DNA from: Liopterus haemorrhoidalis
Taxonomy: Eukaryota > Arthropoda > Insecta > Coleoptera > Dytiscidae
Assembly (NCBI GenBank): GCA_963971575.1
Contig: OZ020616.1
Coordinates: 35,258,306 to 35,322,305, forward strand
DNA: 64,000 bases
Direction: 5' to 3'
How positions within the stretch are numbered: position 1 is the first letter of the stretch; the number at the start of each line of letters is the position of its first letter. Below the pieces are notes generated by a model. It searched no databases. It had not been told where the DNA came from and saw nothing but the letters and a program-made list of their open reading frames with translations. The position numbers and the translations under genes are program-made. This document shows, in pieces, positions 55,083 to 64,000 of the stretch.

Positions 55083-56799
55083 CGAGCCCTAACAACTGTA
55101 TGTTCGGACACTTCATAATTTCTCTCTAAATATTTTTCTTGTACACCGTTATTCCCTAAATATATTTTTGATAAATTTTCTGAATTCGATTTTAGATTTA
55201 ACTCTGTTTTAACTACTCTATAATGATAAAATAGAATTAAAAATATATTTTAATTAGGCTTTAACGTTTATTTAAACTAAACTCAGTTGACAATTAAATG
55301 TTCGGACAAAACTATATGCATATTCAATATGCCTAAATAAAATTGTATTTAGGGTTGTATTTTGTTTTTAATTCTGAAAAAATTTCTGCTGGGTCATCTT
55401 TAACTTAATATTTTGTTAAAGTTTGTTAATTTTGTGTGAACTGTTGTTTTAAAATGGCTCGAGTTGTGACAACTCCGCAGAAAGTGAGAGAATTATATAT
55501 AAGCATGTTTTGTGAAGGGAACAAAATAAGTGTAATTGCTAGAGATATGAAAATGTCAAAATCTACAGTTTTTGACATAATAAAATCGTATGGTGAAAAC
55601 GGTACCATTGATACAAAGGGGAAAAGTCCTGGACGTCCGACTTTAGTATCAAATCGACAGAGAAGAGAACTTGTAAAAACGTGTAAAAAGACCAGAAGGG
55701 CTACTGTTAGGAAAATAGCGGCAGAGGGGATTGAGGCTGGAAGATCTAAATTTTCCAAAGAAACATGCAGAAAGTGGATTCATAAAAGTGGTATTAGTTT
55801 TTATACGGTAATCATACCAATGTAATTTTTTCAGTATTTTATTAAAATTTAAATTCTACATTTTAGGCAAAAGTAAAACCGTTCTTGACTTAATGGCAGA
55901 AACAAAACGCTTAAGTTGGTGTAAAGAGCGAAGGGCATGAACACAAGAACAGTGGAATTCGATTATTTTCAGCGACGAGTTTAAATTTGATATAAGTGTA
56001 GGTGACAACAAAAACGAGTGATCCGTAGCCAAAATGAAGAGTTTAATAAAGATTGCTTGAAACGCACTGTCAAGTTTCCTGCTGGGGTTATACATTGGAG
56101 CTGTATGTCCGCAAGAGGTGTGGGATGTATGCGATTTGTTAATGGAATGATCTACGCAGTTAAATACCAAGAGATACTGGAAAATAATTTAAAGCCCAGT
56201 GTCGAAAAATTGTATCCTGGGGCACAATTTATTTTCAACAGGACGGCGCCTCCTCCCACACGGCCAAATGTACTCAAAACTGGTTCGAGAAGAATCACAT
56301 GATCGTACTTGATTGGCCATCCAGTAGTCCTGATTTAAATATTATCGAAAGTCTTTGGCATAAGATGAAACAAAAAATTAGAAACAGCCCACAAAGAACG
56401 CTGGAAGGTTTGAAGGCCAAAATTAAGGAAGTATGGGATTCAGTGACCATAGAAGAGTGTCAGGTCCTATTAGAATCAATGCCTAAAAGAACAGAGGCAG
56501 TAATTAATGCAAAAGGGGATGCAACGCCATATTAAACACCTAAAGGATTTATAATTTTTATTAAATATTAATTTGTCCAAACCTTTAATTGTCAACTGAG
56601 TTCAGTTTAAATAAATGTTAAAGCCTAATTAAAATATATTTTTAATTCTATTGTATCATCATAGAGTAGTCAAAACAGGGTTAAATCTTAAATCGAATTC
56701 AAAAAATTAATCAAAATTATATTTAGCGAGTAAAGGTGTACAAGAAAAATATTTAGATATAAATTATGAAATGTCCGAACATATAGTTGTCAGGGCTCG
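55083..56799 (+). mobile_element. Tc1-like transposon with long IR/DR ends
   Basis: Flanked by TA (55081-55082, 56800-56801) with termini CGAGCCCTAACAACTG and CAGGGCTCG. The inverted repeats extend about 229 bases. Each arm carries two copies of a TGTTCGGACA motif (55101 and 55299; complements at 56772 and, decayed, 56574). This outer/inner pair is the IR/DR layout seen in Sleeping Beauty and Tc3-type elements. It encloses one transposase gene. Confidence 0.9.
55454..56535 (+). pseudogene. Tc1-type (DD34E) transposase with a 59-bp intron, frameshifted
   Basis: ATG at 55454 opens a paired-like N-terminal domain (TPQKVRELYISMF, GNKISVIARDMKMSKSTVFD), then the hinge SPGRPTLVSN. A phase-0 intron, GTAATC (55808) to TTTTAG (55866), splits FYT from AKVKP. 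The DDE core follows with FSDEFKFDIS (first Asp), FQQDGASSHTA (second) and WPSSSPDLNIIESLW (Glu, 34 residues on). At least three single-base shifts (near 55885, 56010 and 56230) and one TGG-to-TGA change inactivate it. Decay is modest: the reading frame is otherwise recognisable end to end. Confidence 0.85.
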
Positions 56800-56801
56800 T
56801 A

Positions 56802-57376
56802 TATTTTTATAACTTGGTCCCCGAAACTCTCCAATTCCCCGCACCACAACCTAAGCTAAGTCAATTGTTTGGCGCCTCACCACCTACAAACCCCGTGAGC
56901 TGTGATTGCTTTAGTGAGGTAATAATATTTCCTACATTCTGTGTATTATTCCATAAATATAACATATAACAAACAACTAATTGATAATTCACTTAACCTT
57001 ATTTCCTACTTATGTACTTGTAATTTTCTATTTTCATTAAAGCCGGAGGAAAATAGTTATTGAGTTATACAACATGGTAATATTGAACTTTGATCTCTTT
57101 GTTACAGCTAAAATCCATATTGAAGCACTTTATTTTTATGGAACGGAAGCTTTTATTAATTTATAAACTATAATGAAACAAATAATGCATTAGCAGTGAT
57201 GTAGATTTCAATAATTCAGTACTGTATTCGAATCTATATTTTATTTAAAATATAGCAACTGAGGTAGCATATTAGCTAGCTTCGACCAGATTTGCCAATG
57301 TATTATACAGTGCCATCATTAATTCCTGAGCGTTATGTAATACTTAATAGAAACTTTTAGTTATTAAACTTATTTT
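56802..57376. other. AT-rich spacer, nothing recognised
   Basis: No recognisable domain or bounded repeat. Confidence 0.4.
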
Positions 57377-58070
57377 CAAGTGTGGGACTGGTAATATCAG
57401 AAATAAAATTTCATTACTATTTAAAATAAAATTATTCAATTAGTTAAAAAGTATTCAAATTATTGAAATATAAAAACTAATCTATATTAAGATAAACATC
57501 CTCAAAGATTAGTTGAGCTATCATATATTTTTCTAGTTAAGCGTTAAAAAGATACGCAGTGATTTACCGTCGTATATTATATGATTAGTTTGAAAGAACG
57601 TTATTGTTTAGATCAAAATAGCAATGGTCAAATGTGTACACAGAAGGTGATAGGCGACAATATATTTTCAGTGATATATTTTCATGGACCGCGTAGTAAT
57701 TAGAGTCAAAATTAATTATTTGAGTTTATAATTTATTGGTCATAGAAAGATAAGTTTATAAAAGGGTTTGTTGTTAATGTGGAGAGCTGATTATTTTTAC
57801 AACGACAAAAAAATGGGGTCAGAGATCAGATTATTAGTTTTTTCTAGGGGATATGAGAATACTTTTTTGTTTTTTTTTTATGTTTCTATAAGTCAAAATT
57901 ATCTTTTATATTAGAACATGTCGAAAAAAACGTGAAGGGGTTGATGGGGGTAGTGGTACATATAAGTACCATTAGTCTTTTGTTGTGGTACTTTTATGTA
58001 CCATCAGTACTATACAAAAACGTTCTTCGAAAAATGTTGAACATTTTTATTGTATATAATACAAAATATT

Positions 58071-58190
58071 TCAAAAATGATACATTGCAAAACATTTAGA
58101 GCACAGCGGAATGTCACACTCTTGACAAATTTTCTTTGTGCGTTTTTAGGTTTTGTTTCCCGAGCACTTTTTGCATCTTCATCTCGTTGT
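58071..58190 (-). pseudogene. piggyBac transposase cysteine-rich C-terminal domain
   Basis: The minus strand reads RCKKCSGNK, a stop, then KRTKKICQECDIPLCSKCFA and MYHF before TGA at 58071-58073. The C..C ... C..C.....C..C...H spacing matches the zinc-binding C-terminal domain of piggyBac transposases, which binds the subterminal DNA. The catalytic domain upstream is gone and a hAT MITE lies there. Confidence 0.75.
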
Positions 58191-58213
58191 ACCCTCCACT
58201 GAAAGATGTAAAG

Positions 58214-58430
58214 CAGAGCCGCAGTAAGGAAAACTTACGCTAGGGGTAGAGCCGTGTTTTTGTGCCCTTGGTAAATAAAAACAAGGATCTTACGTCTCAA
58301 AATCCAAGTGACGAGCAAAAAAAAAAGGTCCTCATTTTCGCAATGGCGCCCCTTAGCAAGCCCGTCAGCGCCCTTTTCCTTAGTGCGCTAGGGACCGTCG
58401 CCCCCTCCGCCCCCCCTTACTGCGGCTCTG
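58214..58430. mobile_element. hAT MITE with perfect 8-bp TSD
   Basis: A 217-bp element with ends CAGAGCCGCAGTAAGG and CCTTACTGCGGCTCTG, flanked by ATGTAAAG (58206-58213, 58431-58438). GC-rich right part. Youngest layer of the LTR, piggyBac, hAT nest. Confidence 0.9.
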
Positions 58431-59298
58431 ATGTAAAGATAAATTTTCGAGTCGCTCTCTTTTCCTAGATGGTTAAATTTCAAACTAATCGTTAATATTT
58501 TCACACTAATTTTAATGAAAACACTCACTATGCTGCGTCACTCAAAGTGAACAAAAGTAACGTTATCAAAATATTTTGTGTCGGCACAGATGAGGACACT
58601 ACGCTAACGTATAAGAAAACTAAGTGGTACACATATAAACCAAATATAACCCAAGTAAAAGCGTTTAGTCCTGACATAAAACTTAGTGGTACATAGTTGT
58701 ACCAGGAGTCGCGAAAGGGTTAAGAAAAGAGTTGGAAAAATCTTGTGAGAGACAAAGGCAGTGATGAGCAAACCGTTTCTGTGTACAAATGAACCTCCCA
58801 ATGCATTTTTGGTAGAGAAACCCGATAGTTTGTAGTGGGTAAACCAGAAGTAATCTGGAAGTGTTGAGGACAGTTAAATGAAATAAACGAACTTCGTTAA
58901 CGGGTTAGACACCGTGAGTGTTGTGAGGTGTTTAGCGGCTTGTGAGGTGAATACGGTGATAGTGAGGTTTTGTGTTGAGTGTCTCTTATGGGATTTTATA
59001 GCCAGCATTAAATTGTAAGTTCTAATGTAATTAATAACCTTCGATTCTAACTAAACATTAAACGTAGATTAAGTAAAATGCAGACTTTAATTCAATCACC
59101 CTTATTCCTCTCATAAAGAGTCTAAGCAACCGACCGGCAGATCCTTTAGATTTTCAGACTTGGTACCGCTCGCAAGTCTTGGAATCCACTATGTGGAGGG
59201 CTCTTCAAAGTAAGTACCATGAAGTACAAACGAAATTATTTAAATTCATTTAGCCAACCTTGACATTTCGACCGATCCTAGAAATGCCCCCACACAAG

Positions 59299-60479
59299 AA
59301 CATGTACACATAGGCATAGTTTAGATTTTTATTACCTTATTCGAATTAATTATGATTAAATGAACACTGTTTTTCTCTACACGCCAATGAATTATCAACA
59401 AATATGAAGTTCACAATGGATTATCGTTGTTACTCGGGTGAGTTCGGGCCAACGAATTAATCTGATTGGTTCTTTGTAAAATTATGACTTTCATCTGTGA
59501 ATTGGAATACATTTTTGATATTTCTAAACTCATTGTTTACTATTATGTAACACTCAGGAATTCATTTCTAAAAATAAAATTTGCTACCATAGGATTGCTA
59601 CATAGGACTTGAAATGAGAACAGGACCATTGTTGAATCCACGGCGTTGAGTCTTTTGGGCGTAAAACACGTCACGTGGCTGTTGGGTTGGTGTTAGAAAT
59701 GAGTGAATACGTATAGTTTAGGTTTAGAGAGCTTTATTTTTTATTTATTTATTTTTTATTGGCTGTGTTATCAAGTTTTCCCACTCATTTAATTACAGAT
59801 ATCGATAGATCCTGCGTAGATAAATCGACTGACACCTCGTTGTACCCATCATGTCGCGGTCTCAAGTTATACTAATTTATCAGCCGAGCGCCGATTTCAC
59901 CACGAACAACGATTGGACGACTGGAACAATTGCCTAGGGTTCCACGTTTCTGGGGCCCCGCGTTCATACTATACACAATATAAATCGTAAATAGTGTAAA
60001 TAATAAATTTTCAGATTCCTCCTTTTGGGAACGTTGTGGTATTAATTAAATGTTTTTGCATTGAAACTAATGAAAAATCGTGATTCGACTAACGAGTAAT
60101 TTGTACCATGAATCAGTTTGTGGAATGAATAAAATTCTTTAGCCGAAGTATTACTGAAATTGTATATACTGTAGGACTATCCTAAGCTGACCGGTTGGAC
60201 ACTGTACTGCGCAGAGTGTGACAGCATTATGAGTGAGTGAGACATAAGTCGTGCCACCCGAGTAAAGTCGAGGAAAAACGCATTTATACATTGTATACAC
60301 ACGAGCGCTTTCCAATATGCTTTGAAAAATCATTTTTGTGACTGTACCGCACGACTGCTACACGAATACTTACACGCTCACTTCTGTTTTTCGCTACTGC
60401 CCAAGCGGACAGCATAAATTAGCCAGATAGTACCTACATATAATAATTTAATAAATTACATTATTATTAAATAAGTATT
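59299..60479. other. spacer, nothing recognised
   Basis: About 1.2 kb without a recognisable gene, RNA or bounded repeat. Confidence 0.4.
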
Positions 60480-61075
60480 ATTTACTATATAGTTTACAAT
60501 CCCAAGATTAGTTGGCAGCAGTTCTTCATTCCTCCCTGACTTCTGCCTTTCTCTTTAGATCAACATATTTCTGACAGTTAAACTGCTCCTTCAACTGACT
60601 CATATAGTTTAAGGGGGGTCTTCCTTGAGGATTTGTTCCTTCGACCATACCTTCCACGATTATTTTTAGCAAACCCTCATGTCTCAAAACATCAGGCTAA
60701 CTCGTCTTTTATTTATAATTTGAAGCAGAAATCTTCTTGCTTCAGCTCTTTGAAACACCTCTTTGTTCGAGACTTTGTCAACCCATTTCACTTTTAACAC
60801 GCGTCGATAACACAAGATCTCGAAGGCTTCCAATCTTCTTTTTTCTGTAATCGCTATGGTTCACGTTTCACACCCATAGAGTGCCATACTCCATACATAT
60901 GTTTTTAGAAGCTTCTTCCTGAGTGTTATTGTGATGTTATTCGAGGTGAATAGATTTAGTCTCTGGTTAAAAGTGCCTAAGCAATTCTACTTGTGACGTC
61001 CCTCTTTGATCTCTTATCATTCGTGATAACAGATCCTAGGTATGTGGATTCTTTGACTTGTGATAACGTCTGGGC
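60480..61075 (-). pseudogene. LINE reverse transcriptase C-terminal relic
   Basis: The minus strand reads KTYVWSMALYGCETWTIAIT, then EKRRLEAFEILCYRRVLKVK and WVDKVSNKEVFQRAEARRFL. This is the YG.E.WT...RR..AFE.WCYRR.L...W.D.V.N.EV block of RTE/Dong-type LINE proteins. Downstream is frameshifted (RGP...W-like segment near 60600). The palm and endonuclease are missing. Confidence 0.75.
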
Positions 61076-61079
61076 GTAT

Positions 61080-62038
61080 ATAACCATAAAAAATTGTTTT
61101 ATTATTAAGTCTTACAAAAGAAATATGCAGATGGTCTACTGCAGCAGAAAGTTAATTATTTTATTTATTCTACCAGTACAACAAATATTTTTAAGAGCAG
61201 GTTCTAACTTATAAATTGTTGTTGCTGTACCAATATAATTCAATATTCATTTAGTCAATAATCGGGATTTATGAAAATGATTTAATGTTTCTATATTGTC
61301 CATAGAAGCACATTCTACATAACAATGACTTACATTATAAAATTAATAAAAATTTCTACAAATACCTTTCCAGTCGCTCCAATTTTGGTCTGCGTGGAGT
61401 ACAAACACTAAAGTCTACACTATAACACACTATTTCAAGTATTTTCTGCACTTTTATCACTTAAAAATAACTAAAAACGTCAGAAAAAAATGAAGACGCC
61501 ACTTGCAAAAATCACGTATCACTACATATCAAGATGGTTAATCATGATAAAGCTCATTAAGGAAGATAGTCATTAACAATTAATACATAAGGAACAGAAT
61601 TGCTTAAAATAATTCTTTATGAGAATAAACACATATATTAATATTTTATCAATAGCATACAGGTGGTTGAAATTGAACTACCGGGCCCAATACACTATTT
61701 TTTTTATTATTGAAGATGAGGTATAACGTTAAATTTGGAAGTTACTTGGTACTACATGATCTAAAATAGTTTATATTTTGTTACTTTGTATCTTTATATA
61801 AATAGTTATACATTTTGATTGAGGATTTATTAAAATGTCCGAGCTAGAGCGTTGGAGACACGGCCTAATAAGATGACTTTTGGGCTATCAATGATAATTC
61901 TGAGATCTCAGTAAGGGATGAAAATTACTATTGGAAGTATAATGGAGTTATGTCTCGAGAATTTTATACAGGTTAATTTTTTTATTTACGGGTTCATTTG
62001 GAGGGCTAAGGTGTCCCTCCCCCCGGGTATTATAACCT
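61080..62038. other. spacer with a weak first-exon candidate
   Basis: No domain recognised. On the minus strand 61480-61366 resembles an insect 5' UTR (AAGTGATAAAAGTGCAG words) ending at a splice-donor-like AAG/GTATTTG at 61366, without an ATG frame I can defend. Confidence 0.25.
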
Positions 62039-62041
62039 TAA

Positions 62042-62272
62042 GGCCCGGTCTTTCCACCTTCATTTAAACCACTAGGTAACTATCCGACAGATAATGTTAT
62101 CTGGAACTTTATCTTCTGAATAAATGTCATTACCAAGCAGTGAATTCAATACATCAGTCTCATTATCCGTTAGATAACTATCCGATAGATACATTTGTAT
62201 TGAAAGACGGGATGACATTTATTCAGCACAGAAAGTATCATATAACCTTATCTGTCAGATAGTTACCTGGAG
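62042..62272. mobile_element. PIF/Harbinger end fragment
   Basis: Starts TAA then GGCCCGGTCTTTCCACCTTC and continues with TAACTATCCGACAGATAA words. The second half is an inverted copy of these words (TTATCTGTCAGATAGTTACC), so it looks like two subterminal regions fused after internal deletion. The right terminal repeat is missing, replaced by a hAT end at 62273. Confidence 0.6.
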
Positions 62273-63015
62273 CAGTGTTTCCCAACCGCCGGTCCTGTAT
62301 ATATATATATATATATATATAGGGGGAGCGAGGGAGGGATCTCAAGGTGTATCAAGATAGAGGAAACACGATTTTTCTCGAAAAGACGATGTGTGAGCAA
62401 GTTGGGAAAAAAATTTGGTGACCAGAGTTTACCCAAATAATTGGATGGTAGTATTTAAATTTTCGGAATAAACTGGAAGTACAGGATATCAAGGACAACT
62501 TCGATTTTTTATATAGGAACGTATGGCGTGTTGGGTATAATTGGATAAAACTTTTGAAAAAAAAAAACATCTTTTACATAAACATGTTTTTAATATCTGT
62601 TACGATTACCTATAATGGCTTGCAAGTATTTTTATTTACAAGTGTTCCATTGTTCCAAGTTGTTTTCCATTTTGAACACTTTCGCATCCTTACTCTTACA
62701 GTACAGTACAGTACCTTAGCTAACAGTAGCTCGGAGCATAACAAAAAATATTGCAAGTTCAAGTCGTACCTACTTGAAAATACTAGAAGTACCTCCAACG
62801 CGAACCGTTTTAAGTAGTTTAAATTAGTTGTCAAAATAAGTATAATTTATTTTATTTTAGTTTAAAAGGTATAAATTAATGAATATAAATGTCATATATT
62901 TATGAATATATCGTGCAAAATTGAGCGATTTTCTATTATAATTTCATGCTTCGATTTTATATGACTTTGCGGCCCTCCGACGAAGCTTTCATGGCCCCCC
63001 GGTTGAGAAACGCTG
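62273..63015. mobile_element. hAT-type ends without matching TSD
   Basis: Left CAGTGTTTCCCAACC and right GGTTGAGAAACGCTG are inverted hAT termini about 740 bases apart, with a (TA)12 run at 62298-62321 inside. The flanking octamers (ACCTGGAG, TTCTACAC) do not match, so the two ends may belong to different insertions. No transposase is present between them. Confidence 0.45.
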
Positions 63016-64000
63016 TTCTACACTATCTTCCAACATAGTGATATCGTCAGCACATGATGTTATGTCAATGGATTTTGATGTCGACGTTTATTTATATAGT
63101 TATATAATTATAATTTAATAACGCTTTCCTAATAATTACCGCGACCGTTTTGAATTTCCAATCCGCCTTTGGATATAAATAAACATTTAATTATAATTTA
63201 AATTTGTTTTCCTTTAAAATAGTATCAATATTTAAAAAATCATGATTTCACAATTTCTTTCAGTATCTAGCATTTCTCGAGAAATGAAAAATGTCGAGGA
63301 CAGAGAAATACTATTCCGAATATACTTGAATAGGCATATGATTGGAATTCCAATGGCATTAACCTATAGTTTATGCCAGCTTTATTGGGTAGAATGAGAA
63401 TAATGTAAAGATGTAATAACATCTCGTTAATTTGTAACGTGCAAATATAGCCAACTCTATTACATGCTGGCGTTCAGCCGCCAGCTTTTACACTGCCAAA
63501 TATTTTTTACACTGCCTAATTTAACTTGAAATTACTTTTTCAATCAATATGAAAGTAACTATTACTTAGTTTCTAGAAAAGGTTAATGAATGAAGTTTTA
63601 GCCAATAAAAAGAAAACAATAAAAGCAATAAAAGTGTCTAAGATTAATTCTTTTTGTTAGATCGAAAACTGATAAGTGATTTCGCAGCTGAAGTTTATTA
63701 AGGTCGTCTATTCTGTAGGGATGGCGTTGTCGATAGCTTTGGCTGATCGCGGAATAGGTAAAGAGATTGAACCGATTGAATTGACGAGGTCATGAAAGGT
63801 TACCGGTTCTTTGAGCGCATTTACAATGAATGAAATGTTTTTACAATGAACTTCAGCCAGTCTATATCATGGAAACTTTTAAACTTTTAAAGACAAAAGA
63901 TATAAGTGAATATTGAAAAATTCTAAAAATTGTTTTACATTACTAAATTTTAAATTTTGTTTCCTTTACGGAATCTTTCAAACTAAGGAACAGGGGATAA
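63016..64000. other. AT-rich spacer, nothing recognised
   Basis: Only a short perfect hairpin GCTGGCG...CGCCAGC near 63467-63487 stands out. No gene recognised up to the window end. Confidence 0.4.

Larger units (their letters stand above)
57849..58722 (-). mobile_element. piggyBac-type relic inside the LTR
   Basis: The insertion splits a word that reads TTAGTTTAAGAAAAG in copy 1. Its higher-coordinate end reads CGCGAAAGGG followed by TTAA, i.e. TTAACCCTTTCGCG on the minus strand, a classic piggyBac terminus and target. The other junction is degraded. Subterminal GTGGTACATA...GTACCA words recur at both sides. The only coding remnant is the cysteine-rich tail at 58071-58190. Confidence 0.7.
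57381..59294. mobile_element. solo LTR, copy 2 with nested insertions
   Basis: Starts TGTGGGACTGGTAATATC and ends AGAAATGCCCCCACA, flanked by CAAG (57377-57380, 59295-59298). It aligns, inverted, with 42880-43743. It is interrupted by a piggyBac relic and also keeps about 140 bases near 58860-59000 that copy 1 has lost. No gag or pol sequence adjoins either copy. Confidence 0.75.

Noticed and set aside
62273..63015. A complete hAT copy with TSD
   Set aside because: Ends look right but the flanking octamers differ, so a single clean insertion is not supported; reported only as paired ends.
1..64000. Operons, phage, bacterial defence genes, rRNA operons or endosymbiont DNA
   Set aside because: No ribosome-binding-site-led gene runs, no dense coding and no prokaryotic gene families; all recognisable features are eukaryotic transposons plus one eukaryotic-style gene.

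Overview
This is an A+T-rich eukaryotic window, almost certainly from an arthropod nuclear genome and most likely an insect. The evidence is an intron-bearing Tc1 transposase, many mariner, DD41D, piggyBac, PIF/Harbinger, hAT and Jockey/RTE-type remnants, tRNA-headed SINEs, insect-like TATA promoters, and no operon structure. The species cannot be fixed from sequence alone. The long gene-poor spacing suggests a large, transposon-bloated genome.

The only intact gene I recognise is on the minus strand at 7156-8007. It is an intronless 283-codon member of the glucose-6-phosphate 1-epimerase (hexose-6-phosphate mutarotase) family. It has its own TATA box and poly(A) signal and is squeezed between two MITEs. 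The residues usually needed for catalysis appear to be replaced (His to Asn, His to Glu, Glu to Gly), while the sugar-phosphate-binding and fold motifs survive. It is a candidate pseudoenzyme.

Nearly everything else is transposable-element debris, much of it bounded by readable target-site duplications (TSDs). 0-6 kb: MITEs, a tRNA-like SINE head, a GACA-tailed repeat family and a duplicated X-box module. 6-11 kb: the gene, nested MITEs, a SINE and an internally deleted DD41D transposon. 12-21 kb: a hAT-like element carrying a non-LTR RNase H relic, a long-inverted-repeat element with a THAP relic, a Harbinger copy and a hAT with a Harbinger-like MITE inside it. 21-26 kb: two hATs with perfect 8-bp TSDs, one holding a near-complete DD41D transposon broken by one stop codon. 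26-36 kb: mariner, Ty3/gypsy and several non-LTR relics, and a candidate LTR. 36-46 kb: nested MITEs with readable empty sites, a solo LTR, a TTAA MITE and an unclassified element with a 45-bp minisatellite. 47-50 kb: a hAT holding a four-level nest. 50-64 kb: two CpG-rich blocks, one with a TATA promoter, a mariner relic, a palindromised DD41D element, a Tc1 element with IR/DR ends and an intron, a second solo LTR holding a piggyBac relic and a hAT MITE, and a last non-LTR relic.

No set of genes works together here. The main biological content is the epimerase-like gene and an unusually legible insertion history: 18 or more elements can be ordered in time from TSDs and paralogous empty sites. 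I did not find a new defence or metabolic system. The most notable items are the catalytically altered epimerase, the 20-bp-phased palindrome arrays in one MITE family, and the DD41D element that replaced its own 5' end with an inverted copy of its 3' end.
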